Part shown: positions 1-8,160 of the stretch, piece after piece
How the letters are laid out: each line of letters opens with the position of its first letter
Numbering within the stretch: the first letter of the stretch is position 1
Assembly: GCA_004151065.3 (NCBI GenBank)
Contig: NWUY0300003546.1
Location: 155,689-170,108, forward strand
Direction: 5' to 3'
Source of the DNA: Larix sibirica
Lineage: Eukaryota; Streptophyta; Pinopsida; Pinales; Pinaceae
Length of the DNA: 14,420 bases
The notes under the pieces: model-generated
Seen by the model: the letters and a program-made list of their open reading frames with translations, nothing else
Database searches by the model: none
What the model was told of the DNA's origin: nothing
Translations under genes and position numbers: made by a program

Positions 1-759
1 ATAATAATATCTCACTACTTTTTAGGTGCCATTGGTAAAGAACAAAATTAAAGTTTTAAAAAGGCACTTCATATAAATACCGAGATGAAGAATATGACCA
101 TTGTCATCTTTATCCATGCATTTATACAATTTGTTTTATAAACCAGTGACATAAATTATTTGATTACGACGGCAAAACATAAGTATGTTAACCTCAACAT
201 TACAACATTACACTTGAGACATGCCAACCAGGCGAGTATTCTTTCTTTACGTTTGGAATTTTGATTAAACGTTTGTGTTCTTATTAATGTCCCTACAAGT
301 GATCGTCGTACATGCTTTGGAGAACACAAATTAGCACTAACGTGCACCCATACATGTGCTATACCAGCAAGTATCCCAAGAGACAAATCTCAAGCTTGTC
401 TTGGTTCATGAGACCATAATCATACAATATAATTATGATTAAGAAAACGGAAATAAATGCATGTAATGTTCTCGTGACGTTGACTAAAAGTTGTGTTGCA
501 ATGCAAGTGCATGGAACCAGGGGTCTCATCGCCCCAAGTTCCAACCCCGGCTCCTCACAAAAATCAAGTTTAAACTTTGCCAGCGATGACTTTGTAGGAG
601 AATGTTTAATTCTTCAAGCACTTATAAGCCTGTGTAACTATGGACTTATTATTATATATTTTTTATTCAAAGACCTACACAATGACAAGCAATAAATAAA
701 ATTAAGGATGAAAGATTAATTGCTGACAAGAAATTTTAAATACGTAAATGGAAATTTGG
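1..759. other. Intergenic, no gene recognised
   Basis: AT-rich sequence on both strands. The open frames are short (up to 86 codons), have unremarkable composition and match no family I know. A TATA-box-like TATAAATA lies at 72-79 on the plus strand, but nothing coding follows it. I see no tRNA or other structured RNA. The stretch is best called intergenic, although an untranslated exon cannot be excluded from sequence alone. Confidence 0.5.
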
Positions 760-853
760 CCAGGTGGTAGCTAGCAGCTTTGCATGCGGCCTTTTGAAAA
801 TTCTGACCACGTGGTGGTTAGGAGCTTTGCATGCTACTTTCAAATATATGTCA
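760..853 (+). repeat. Imperfect 47-bp tandem duplication
   Basis: Two head-to-tail units, 760-806 and 807-853, begin CCAGGTGG and CCACGTGG and share the core AGCTTTGCATGC. The second half of each unit is more diverged. The divergence suggests an old local duplication. It lies in intergenic DNA upstream of nothing recognisable on the plus strand. Confidence 0.6.
807..814. promoter_or_regulatory. G-box palindrome CCACGTGG
   Basis: A perfect 8-bp palindrome with the CACGTG core bound by plant bZIP and bHLH factors. It sits at the start of the second unit of the 47-bp repeat; the matching position in the first unit reads CCAGGTGG and lacks the core. No obvious promoter or target gene is close, so a regulatory role is only inferred. 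Confidence 0.3.
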
Positions 854-1524
854 CTCAAACAAATCATCTGCGCTTTATTTGAGGATCGCGGGGGTGAGCT
901 TTGTGGAATCACAAAAGTCTCATCATGCATGGATAGCAAGTGGCATGACATCAACCTTGTTTACCATAAATAACACTAATAACCATGTAGTGATAGCAAC
1001 GAACTTTACATGATGAAACAGATCCGCAAGGAAAACGAGACACGTAAAGCTACAGAACGTTTAGGGCTTTGAAATTATCAAGCAGCAGCGTGGTTCCCAA
1101 ACAATGAAGAAACTAACAATGATTGTAGCAGGCCGCCCAAATGGGAGCTTGTAATAGTAGGTCTCATAACTGGGAGATCATGGCCTAGTCATATGAGTAT
1201 TGATCATAGACAAGATCTGTCTTTGCACTGAATCTGAAAAATGCTTGTTCTGTGACAAAATTCTACTTGCTTTGCTCTGCTTGAGGTTTTGTCAAGGAAC
1301 AAGTTGCCAAACCTGTAAGGATATTCACCAGCTCATTTCATTAGATTTGATTAGGTTTTGGATTTGAACAAGTTTTTATTCACAACTCGCTGCAAAGCAC
1401 ATGGATGACTGACAGAGCATAACATATAATTGTTTGTACTTCATTGGATTCAAAGGCTGGGAGATGGAAGGAACTCGAATCACAGGGCTCATGGTTATCA
1501 TAATCAGACTTGTGATAAATCTAC
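854..1524. other. Intergenic, no gene recognised
   Basis: Low-complexity-free AT-rich sequence without a convincing open frame, RNA gene or repeat. Open frames up to about 69 codons cross its left edge but match no known family. Nothing else is supported. Confidence 0.45.
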
Positions 1525-1620
1525 AGTTCGGAGGAAGAGGAATAAATCAATGAGAACGATAAGGAGAATGATGGAGGGCCCGAAGGCTCTGATGACCTAA
1601 GAAGTTTGAACCATAGGTAG
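1525..1620 (+). other. Acidic coding-like stretch with an internal stop
   Basis: Read from 1525, one plus-strand frame gives SSEEEE, a TAA at 1543-1545, then INENDKENDGGPEGSDDLR and a TAG at 1618-1620. The run of Glu, Asp and Asn resembles a low-complexity acidic tail of a nuclear protein. It has no ATG, is broken by a stop and has no visible splice sites, so it may be chance or a relic. The opposite strand is also open here (1521-1724) without any recognisable content. Confidence 0.12.
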
Positions 1621-1877
1621 ATGCAACAATAACCTGAGCGCCTATAAAGAAAGTGACCTTTCCAATTTTGGTTCTCAAATATTTCATTTTGTTGTTGTCT
1701 AGAAGTGCCTGGTTTGAGCTGCATTTTCGTTTGAGACTTGAATATACTGAACCAAGACTATCTTGCCCTCGTTTTTCACAACAAATGGTTTAGACTATCG
1801 AGTGAGGGCAAGGTACTTCATGCTTCTGTTGGTTTCTAGAGGGTCTGGCATGGATGGGAGGGAGGCAAGGGTAAGAC

Positions 1878-2107
1878 CTTGTGGAATTGAGAGGGTCGAT
1901 GAGGTGCCTGAGGATTTCGACGAGGGGAACGATGAAGGCGATAGTCTTCCCAGAGCCAGTGGCAGCATCAACCGCGACGTCCTTGAAAGAGCATAACATA
2001 GAGATGGTGGTGGCATGTACAGGCGTACAGTAAAGGAAGTCGCTGTCCTCCAACACCTTCAGAGTGGCCTCTATAGAGGGGGCTGTGAATGGATCCAAAT
2101 TGGAAAA
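1878..2107 (-). pseudogene. N-terminal fragment of RH18/Spb4-like DEAD-box RNA helicase
   Basis: DEAD-box ATPases of the RH18/Spb4 (DDX55) group act in 60S ribosome biogenesis in the nucleolus. On the minus strand this frame starts FSNLDP, passes through a helix like that preceding the Q motif, gives [20 protein letters not shown], then DAATGSGKT (Walker A, 1943-1966) and [10 protein letters not shown]. Family members read CTPVQA: the Gln that contacts adenine is His here (codon 2015-2017). The usual Gly-Phe before it is Asp-Phe, and about three extra residues follow LDP. There is no in-frame ATG upstream; the frame is open back to a stop near 2187. A possible donor (AAG|GTCTTA, GT at 1877-1876) ends the similarity. 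I could not find motif Ia (PTRELA), DEAD or SAT further along this strand, so it looks like a truncated copy rather than a working gene. Family assignment is firm; pseudogene status is inferred. Confidence 0.72.
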
Positions 2108-2174
2108 ATTTGTGCATCGTGGATGGAAAACCAGATAAGGTGTACCTCCATATGAATTGATGCAGCAATAGTGA

Positions 2175-2731
2175 ATGGAATCATTACAACTTCAAAGGAA
2201 AAAAAAAGGAAATGAGGTAGCACGCAAACCACAGTTTATTAGTGGAATAGGCAAATTGATGGTGCAACAGCTAATGCTTTCGCAAGGCAAGCCGAGATAT
2301 CAGGATTCTATGGTCATATGGGAGGTAAGCAGAAATTTATATTTCATATCAAATGACGCAAGTTTGTATTGAGTTTGCAACGAATAATTACCTCTATCTA
2401 AGCAATTGTGTGGATGCTGATACAAAGAGCATGTTGTCCTTTGGGCATCACGTTTCTCAAACTACAAGAGAGCAACCATATTGATGGTGGAAAGTACGCG
2501 TGGGGACGGCATTAAACATCTGGAATTCCATTACAACGTCCATGTTTCTAAGATGGATAGAGCATTACATGACACAGAGAATATCACGATTTATTTATTA
2601 TTAGTTGTTTTTTGTTTTGTGTTTTGGCAGTGCAAGGTGAGAATGCAACGACCAGGATGAGAATGATATTGCTGCCAGTGACAAGGCCTGTGTCTGTTGA
2701 GGAAGAAGAATATGGTTCTCGTAGGGGATAA
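2175..2731 (+). CDS. Possible two-exon gene, function unknown
   Basis: A strong donor (GGAG|GTAAGC, GT at 2325) pairs with a T-rich acceptor (TTTTGGCAG, ending 2630) to give a 306-bp intron. Two frames stay open across the junction. Frame 1 begins at ATG 2175 ([18 protein letters not shown]...), crosses in phase 0 and stops at 2658-2660, giving 59 residues. Frame 2 is open from 2243 after a TAG, reads [20 protein letters not shown], crosses in phase 1 and continues [20 protein letters not shown] to an EEEEY tail, stopping at 2729-2731 (60 residues). Frame 2 has the more protein-like composition and could be the 3' end of a longer gene whose upstream exons I cannot place. I recognise neither product. 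It lies head-to-head with the helicase fragment, about 70 bp away. Confidence 0.25.
2325..2630 (+). other. Candidate spliceosomal intron
   Basis: It begins GTAAGC and ends with a long T-rich tract and TTTTGGCAG. Length 306 bp is ordinary for a plant intron. Both frames upstream continue open after removal. A 58-codon open frame (from ATG at 2483) lies inside it and runs through the acceptor; I treat that as fortuitous. Confidence 0.35.
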
Positions 2732-2860
2732 AGAGCCCGAAGTTGCAATAAAAAAAGAATACGGTTTTCCGCTTTCTGTTGAGGACAGACAGGGTATGCG
2801 AGTTATGCCACTTCCTTCTCCAGTGCTGTCGATGCTTACGCTGCTCTTTCTTCCATGCAG

Positions 2861-3024
2861 ACAGATTAGTGATCTTCACATCTTGGTAGTAGATACTCCG
2901 ACCGGTTCACAAAGCAGCTCTAGACTACAACGATCTCAACTCGCAATTCTTTGAAATGGAGAGTTCATTGGCACTCTTGGTCGCAGCCATCAACGCAGAG
3001 GTCGAACTTCATGCAGCCTACGAC
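2861..3024 (+). pseudogene. Candidate exon at left edge of repeat, copy A
   Basis: A good acceptor precedes it: a branch-like GCTTAC at 2834-2839, then CTGCTCTTTCTTCCATGCAG ending at 2860. A donor GAC|GTAATT (GT at 3025) closes it. One frame is open from 2893, after a TAG, and reads ILRPVHKAALDYNDLNSQFF then EMESSLALLVAAINAEVELH to AAYD. A second frame, 2862-2954, reads QISDLHILVVDTPTGSQ and onward to a TGA. This looks like one coding exon broken by a frameshift, but I do not recognise the protein. The ATG at 2956 could instead start a frame that runs on to 3201 through the would-be donor. Confidence 0.25.
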
Positions 3025-4189
3025 GTAATTACTTATTGGTGTGAATATATTGCCTCATGTTTTACTTTTTCAAAATTTCATTTAACTATGCACCAATCCT
3101 ATGTACTTGCGCATAACACCTCCCTGTGGATTTATATCTCCTTCTATTGTTACATTAGTTCTATGATTTCACATAACATTCACCGAGCCAGTGTTGGTTA
3201 GGACATGAATATTGTAGTTAGTTAGTTAGTTTTTTCATATGTAGTTTCAATTTAGTTTCTTTCATAAGGACACTTCACTTGGTTGTCATTAATAAAATCA
3301 AGCCATAGATATAGGTGTTTTGGTTTTCAACTAATTTACTTCACAATTAGTTCCTTTTCTCACATAGATCATTGTCCCAACTATTTTTAGCATATAACCC
3401 AGTCAAAGTAATAGAGAATCCATTTTTTTGTCTTTAATTTTGAAGTTGGCTCAGGCCATGGTTTTGTTTCAATTTGATATGATAGACATGTGCAGGGGCA
3501 CACCAGTAGGAAGCTGGTGTCTAACTCACCTCATTGTTCCTTAATCCTAGCAACTTGAAATTTAGAAGCACATTATCGTATTAACAATAGTCGAATAGAT
3601 ATTGGATTTTGTTTAATCACGATAGTAGATTTATGTTGAGTAAGAAATTGTTGAGCATTGAAGGACATCACTAACCTATATGAAGAAAAACACAGATATA
3701 ACATTAAGCCAAATCGATGTATTTTTTATCAAATATTTCAATGGATGTATTTTTTCAATTTTTCATTTTGACTTGGATTTTCTAAACTCATGGGAAGAAA
3801 ATAATACAACAAAAAACTCCTTAATTACTCTTCGTTAAGAAACCAATTAATCCTTAAATTCCTTGAACTATCAAGACCTATTTCTCTATGTTTTTAAAGA
3901 TGATGAGTCAAAGAAATATTACCAAGATCAATCTGTGTCATCTATATCTTGTCATGATTACACAAGTACAACACATGCCTGAGACAAGATTGGAAGAAGT
4001 TGAAAATTAGACTAAGAGCATGGGTTTATGCAAGGGGAGATTCAAAATCCTGAAATACAAAAGAAACAAATTAATCCTAGTCTAATTGTAAAAAGTGTAC
4101 AACTCACATTCTTGTTTGAGGACTACAATCTATTTTTAGAACAATTAGGACCTAGTAAAGAAACATTTCCCTAGCATGAACCCTTTGTT
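3025..4189 (+). other. Non-coding part of copy A, nothing recognised
   Basis: AT-rich, with a short GTTAGTTAGTTAGTT microsatellite near 3215, poly(A)-signal-like AATAAA near 3291 and one clean hairpin at 3500-3520. Around 3770-3980 one plus-strand register gives short open pieces separated by stops, with no firm match. The same content recurs at 9084-10248. Confidence 0.4.
3500..3520 (+). repeat. 7-bp hairpin, copy A
   Basis: ACACCAG at 3500-3506 is the exact reverse complement of CTGGTGT at 3514-3520, with a 7-base loop. A T-rich tract ending in GTGCAG (3489-3494) lies just before it, so it could fall at an exon start. The copy B version is at 9559-9579. No function is known to me. Confidence 0.4.
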
Positions 4190-4516
4190 ATGAGAAATAA
4201 GGAAATGGATGAGCTCGCAGACCATCCTAACCACCTCGCATTCTGCACCATGAAAGAGCTCCCCACTACCATAATTATTTCGAAAAGACATCATTCACTC
4301 TACCACTCTTTCATGCCTATGCCTCACACTGACATCCTGATAGGCATTGCCATCCTTGCAATGGGTTTACAATTTTACATAGACATCCTGATTGACATTG
4401 CCATCCTTGCAATGGTTGCATTAGGTTTACAATTTTACATAAGGCTAAACATCCTATGTAGGTTAGCATATGAGCAAGACCAACAAATTCCGTTATTGCT
4501 TTCATGTCTCATTTAA
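4190..4516 (+). CDS. Hypothetical 108-residue open frame, copy A
   Basis: The longest ATG-initiated frame in the repeat. The first 47 residues are mixed and His/Met-rich. Residues 48-64 read DILIGIAILAMGLQFYI, and 65-84 repeat them as DILIDIAILAMVALGLQFYI, two hydrophobic segments long enough to span or line a membrane. The repeat is 51 bp with a 9-bp insertion in the second unit, so the frame is kept throughout. It ends with a Cys/Leu-rich tail and TAA. I know no homologue. The reverse strand is also partly open here, so a chance frame in AT-rich DNA remains the simpler view. Confidence 0.15.
   Translation: MRNKEMDELADHPNHLAFCTMKELPTTIIISKRHHSLYHSFMPMPHTDILIGIAILAMGLQFYIDILIDIAILAMVALGLQFYIRLNILCRLAYEQDQQIPLLLSCLI
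4331..4441 (+). repeat. Imperfect 51/60-bp tandem repeat, copy A
   Basis: Unit 1 (4331-4381) and unit 2 (4382-4441) both begin GACATCCTGAT and end GGTTTACAATTTTACATA. Unit 2 carries about 9 extra bases (around TTGCATTAG). Both lengths are multiples of three, keeping the surrounding frame open. The copy is at 10390-10500. Confidence 0.8.
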
Positions 4517-5557
4517 TAAATCTAGTTTTATGCTCATCTTAAATATTGACATAGCTAACTGCCCAAACAACCATTAGCATGTACATATTTATTTTCATTT
4601 TGTTAACATAAATAGTTCTTGTTTTCTTCCAGTTAAATAGTTTGAAGTTTTTGTTTAATTTGTTGTCTTTAGACATCTTCTGATATGGGGCCTAGCTTAT
4701 TTATATCATAACATGATTTTTGGCTCACTTAACATTAAAGGTTTTTGTGTTACTTCTTTCCAAGGATTCCATTAAGATTGATTAGTTTTGCACAATTAAG
4801 TTGATAAACTCCTTATCAAATATCGAGTTCCTTTCAAATAACAACCCATGGTAAGATAATGCAAGGTTTGTAATTGAGTCAATTATTCCCCAAACCAATT
4901 CCATGCACTGTTCAAGAAGAGTTGTAGAGAAAAAGTTATGGGCAGAATTAATAAGCTTTACCATTGACTATCATGCATGGGAAATGGCATGTGAGAAATT
5001 AAATAGAAACTAGACATATCAAATTGACCCCTTACTATAGAATAATATTATTACATTTAAGATTAGGTGGATAATTGTATCTATGTGCTAGTGATAATAG
5101 CCTAAACACAAGGGGATTCTTTAAAGATGGATCTACGTATTTCATAAATCTGATTACCTTGTTCCACATTAGAAGTTGTATTCACACACATATGGTATGT
5201 TGCAACAAAATGAGGGAATTCCTTAAGGGTATATATCATTTTTGTGTCCTTTCTTTATCATGGTGTGGCATAGACACTCTATATAGGTTTCTAACATGAC
5301 CATATTTATTCACATTAAGGGTTGTCTGAGATGAATTGCATGAATCATCGAAGTTGGAGTGGACTATTACACATGTCTTAGGGGATATATATAATTGGGA
5401 ACACTAAGACCATTTACTAAGAATGGAAGTGAGAGTTCATGGATGAAAAATATTTAAAAGAAACTTGAGCCACCAAATTGCTAGCCACTGCTGCAAATAT
5501 GCCATAGAACAACTTTAAATTCTCCAAAGGCAAACGCTTGCATTCCCTTTGATACAA
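4517..5557 (+). other. Non-coding part of copy A, nothing recognised
   Basis: AT-rich. A T-rich acceptor-like tract (CTTGTTTTCTTCCAG, ending 4632) is visible but its following sequence soon meets stops. Short frames of 60 to 74 codons at 4782-4964 (minus) and 5075-5299 (plus, no ATG at 5075) match nothing I know. Repeated at 10576-11616. Confidence 0.35.
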
Positions 5558-5626
5558 GTGAGTATTTCACATATAATTATTCATATTTGTTACCCTTTAC
5601 ATATCACCTATGATTTTTCTTAGCAG
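5558..5626 (+). other. Candidate 69-bp intron, copy A
   Basis: Begins GTGAGT after ACAA and ends ATTTTTCTTAGCAG. Length, donor and acceptor are typical of a minimal plant intron. If removed, one frame stays open from just after the TAG near 5480 through to a TGA near 5708, reading across the junction IPFDT-N-VAQYWANFTPILM. That suggests the block once held a spliced gene. The copy B version is 11617-11685. Confidence 0.35.
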
Positions 5627-5838
5627 ATGTTGCACAATATTGGGCAAATTTTACACCGATTCTTATGAATTTTACCTTGTCAACAACTCACATGTGTACA
5701 TGAGATTGATGGTTTGTTTTGGGGGATTTTCATTTCTTACGAGCATTCCTAGTCTCTTGATTTATTCCATATTGATTTAGCTTTGGGTGTTGGTTTGAAA
5801 GTGTTCTTTTTTAAAATCACAGTCTGCATATTTATTAA

Positions 5839-6000
5839 TGGGACTTTCATTTATTGATTGCAATTGATGGTTCCATAACTCATATTTTTTCTCATAAAAC
5901 TAGCAGTACATAGGGTAGCGGCTTGAGGAATTATGTGTGCAAATGTTTGATTATGAGCATGGAGGAATGAGGATCCATTTGTGAACTAGAAGGTACAATG
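5839..6000 (+). pseudogene. Possible PIF/Harbinger transposase relic, copy A
   Basis: PIF/Harbinger DDE transposases carry a first catalytic block of the form FxDCIGAIDG(T/S)HI. Here one frame reads SFIDC (ending 5862) and the overlapping frame reads IAIDGS then THIFSH (Asp codon 5866-5868). The two frames are joined if about 8 bp were lost between two TGC triplets. A stop follows at 5911-5913; then GLRNYVCK in one frame and FDYEHGGMRIHL in another loosely recall the next block of the family. Further on, KVYVLD near 6262-6283 might be the second Asp block, but that is weak. No third Glu block or terminal inverted repeat was found. The match is short and could be chance. Confidence 0.28.
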
Positions 6001-6058
6001 AAACATAGTGAACGAGGATCAATTTATGAACTAAAAGGTACAATGAAATGCAGTATAT
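5969..6058 (+). repeat. Imperfect 45-bp tandem repeat, copy A
   Basis: GAGGATCCATTTGTGAAC at 5969 recurs as GAGGATCAATTTATGAAC at 6014, each followed by TAGAAGGTACAATGAAA or TAAAAGGTACAATGAAA. The second unit runs directly into the 71-bp repeat that follows, so two duplication events are nested. Copy B starts at 12028. Confidence 0.7.
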
Positions 6059-6174
6059 GTGGTTCAACCATGAACAATTCAAATTATGGAACAATGCTTG
6101 TCTAAAAGGTACAATGAAATGCAGTATATGTGGTTCAACCATGAACAATTCAAATTATGGAACAATGCTTGTCT
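6031..6174 (+). repeat. Perfect 71-bp tandem repeat, copy A
   Basis: Units 6031-6101 and 6102-6172 are identical (plus two extra matching bases), beginning CTAAAAGGTACAATGAAATG. The absence of any mismatch suggests a young duplication that nevertheless predates the large duplication, because both large copies carry it (12090-12233 in copy B). A 71-bp step shifts the reading frame. Confidence 0.9.
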
Positions 6175-6470
6175 TTGCATCCAGTTTGGTAAATGGATTA
6201 AGTGTGCTACAAGGTCCATGCATACACATTAAAAGAGTTGATCATGAGAAGGGTGAAAGGTCAAAAGTCTATGTGTTGGATAATTAAAAGGGAGTTACTT
6301 GAGTAGCCAGGTGCAACAAATCACTAATGAAAATCCCAAAAGAAAGGAAGTCATTCCAGTAAGTACTTAAAGGCCACTGATTCCATGATTCATTATTTGT
6401 TTAAGTACATTCCAAAATAAGATAAAAGGTTTGGGAAATGAAGTTCATTTATAAAAGGAATAGACATATA

Positions 6471-6590
6471 ACTCCACTAGGGATATGGATGCTCATTGGC
6501 ATTTGGGGCAATGTATTTGATCTCGTAGTGACTCCACCAAGGCTATGGATGCTTGTGGGTAGAGGAGCAACACCTGAGGGATAACATATT
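6471..6590 (+). repeat. Degenerate 60-bp tandem repeat, copy A
   Basis: ACTCCACTAGGGATATGGAT at 6471 recurs 60 bp later as ACTCCACCAAGGCTATGGAT, both followed by GCT. The remainder of the units is poorly conserved. Copy B equivalents start at 12530 and 12590. Confidence 0.45.
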
Positions 6591-7190
6591 TGCACCTGAT
6601 GAAAATCATTCTAATCCCAAATCTATCATAGATTATAAATTTTAGCTTGGATAATTGATTTACACTTTATGGAAATGATGCTCATTATATCATCTCTTTC
6701 AATACAATAGAGGAAGTTTTCTAAGATGGTATGAAAGTATGATCATCGATTCCCTTGAAAGGAAAGGTTTATTGGACACACTATGTATGAAATCCTCTAG
6801 TACCTTCAATGGATAAGAATGGGGTCTTGTATTTTTCATGCTCATAACATAATAGAATGCAACCGAGATTCTAGCTTCTCCCAGTGTGTTTGTTATCATT
6901 TGTTGAGGCTTCGATAATCCCCCAAGTCGATTGATTTGGGGCCCACTTTAAAAAAATTCAATAGTTCGTTAGGTGAATGTCATCACTCCTTGTGCCTTTT
7001 TATTTAATTAAACCTGATGATGGTACGTATTAGATCATTATTACTTTGATACTTATGTTGTATCATTGGTTTTATTGGTTGCATTGTTAGAGTGTTTCAT
7101 TACGAGTTGACTTCACTTGCTTTCACTATGTTACATGCATTATTGATTGAGAGTGATGTCGTTTAAATATTTTATGTTGTTTTTACTTGT
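6591..7190 (+). other. Non-coding part of copy A, nothing recognised
   Basis: AT-rich sequence with a 66-codon minus-strand frame at 6699-6899 that matches nothing I know. A small inverted repeat CCCCAA...TTGGGG lies near 6922-6940. No gene is supported. Repeated at 12650-13249. Confidence 0.35.
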
Positions 7191-7397
7191 TTGAAGTGCT
7201 ATGCAGCTTTGTCTCAAGTTTTAAGGCCTTTCGATGTCATTTGCCAGATTGCAATCGAGCGGGAAGAACAATTGGTGCTTTCACCAAATGTTTGGTTTAA
7301 TTTTGCACTAGAAAATGATGGACCCTATTTTGGTTTCAGAATATTTCAATTGCTCGCGTTTCTCAATAAAAGACATTATCATATTGAGAGACTATAA
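7191..7397 (+). other. Open stretch without ATG, possible exon, copy A
   Basis: A 68-codon open frame that starts at TTG, not ATG, and ends at TAA. It follows a T-rich tract ending in TTTGAAG, and a TATGCAG lies a few bases in, so either AG could be an acceptor. It includes VICQIAIEREEQLVLSPN and a final KRHYHIERL, a plausible protein composition, but I recognise no family. The copy is at 13250-13456. Confidence 0.15.
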
Positions 7398-7972
7398 AAT
7401 ATTGAGTTGTAACTAGTTCATAGATTCAATTGTGGGCAAGTTAATCCTCCTAGAGGGGTTGAGCTTTTGTTAAAATAAAACGTAGTTTCTACGACACTTT
7501 GGCCCCAATGTAAATTGATTCCACAATACTCTTAATAGGGTGAATGCGATCAATTTGGAATTAGGCATTCAACTCAACTTTGAGAAGTTGATTCTAAGGC
7601 CAATAGATAAGTAAACATGAAAGGAAACTCCTGTTCCAACAGTAAAATGAGTAGGATTCAAAAGGGATAAATATTTTATAGGTAGGTGTTGGCCTTAAAA
7701 GTACATCTTATCACCTATGTAATGCAACAAATCGTACACATATTGAAAAACATACAAAAAATTTAAAGTATATGTAAAAATTAATTTCAGTGCACAACCT
7801 CAAAGATATAATCTTTGTAAGGTGGTGATTTTCTCATATCATAATATTTCAATGTTAGTGATTTTTGCCAAGGTCAATCAACATATTGAGAGCTTGTACA
7901 AAAGATATATAAGAGGGCCTGACATAGTTAAATTAAGGCAAATTAGTATTCTTAGCAAAGCCTAGACTTTTG
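7398..7972 (+). other. Non-coding part of copy A, nothing recognised
   Basis: AT-rich with frequent stops in all frames and no repeat or RNA gene seen. The copy is at 13457-14031. Confidence 0.4.
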
Positions 7973-8056
7973 TTGAAAAATGGTGTTTTACACGAAATAT
8001 TAAGTACCGTCTGATTGAAAAATGGTGTTTTACACGAAATATTAAGTACTGTCTGA
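7973..8056 (+). repeat. 42-bp tandem repeat with one mismatch, copy A
   Basis: Units 7973-8014 and 8015-8056 begin TTGAAAAATGGTGTTTTACA and differ only at 8008/8050 (C against T, in a CG context in unit 1). Copy B is 14032-14115. Confidence 0.9.
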
Positions 8057-8160
8057 TTGACATTTTAACCATTTGAAAAGGTGGTTTACATGTTTTCAGT
8101 GATTGCATATTCAATACAAGTGTAAGTTTTTTAATCCAATGTTCAAAAGTATGTAAGCAA

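Noticed and set aside
72-79. Functional TATA-box promoter
   Set aside because: The word TATAAATA is perfect but no gene or other core promoter element is identifiable downstream, and such words are frequent in AT-rich DNA.
1762-1813. Short inverted repeat CTTGCCCTC / GAGGGCAAG
   Set aside because: Nine bases with a loop of over 30 bases near a decayed gene end; too weak to call a transposon end or terminator.
1763-1996. Plus-strand open frame of 77 codons opposite the helicase
   Set aside because: It is the antisense of the helicase coding frame and has no independent support.
1795-2016. Open frame of 73 codons on the minus strand
   Set aside because: It is an out-of-frame shadow of the helicase fragment.
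3770-3980. Possible P-element/THAP9-like transposase words (LDFLNSWEEN and nearby open pieces)
   Set aside because: The resemblance is to a few short words only, with several stops between and no catalytic context.
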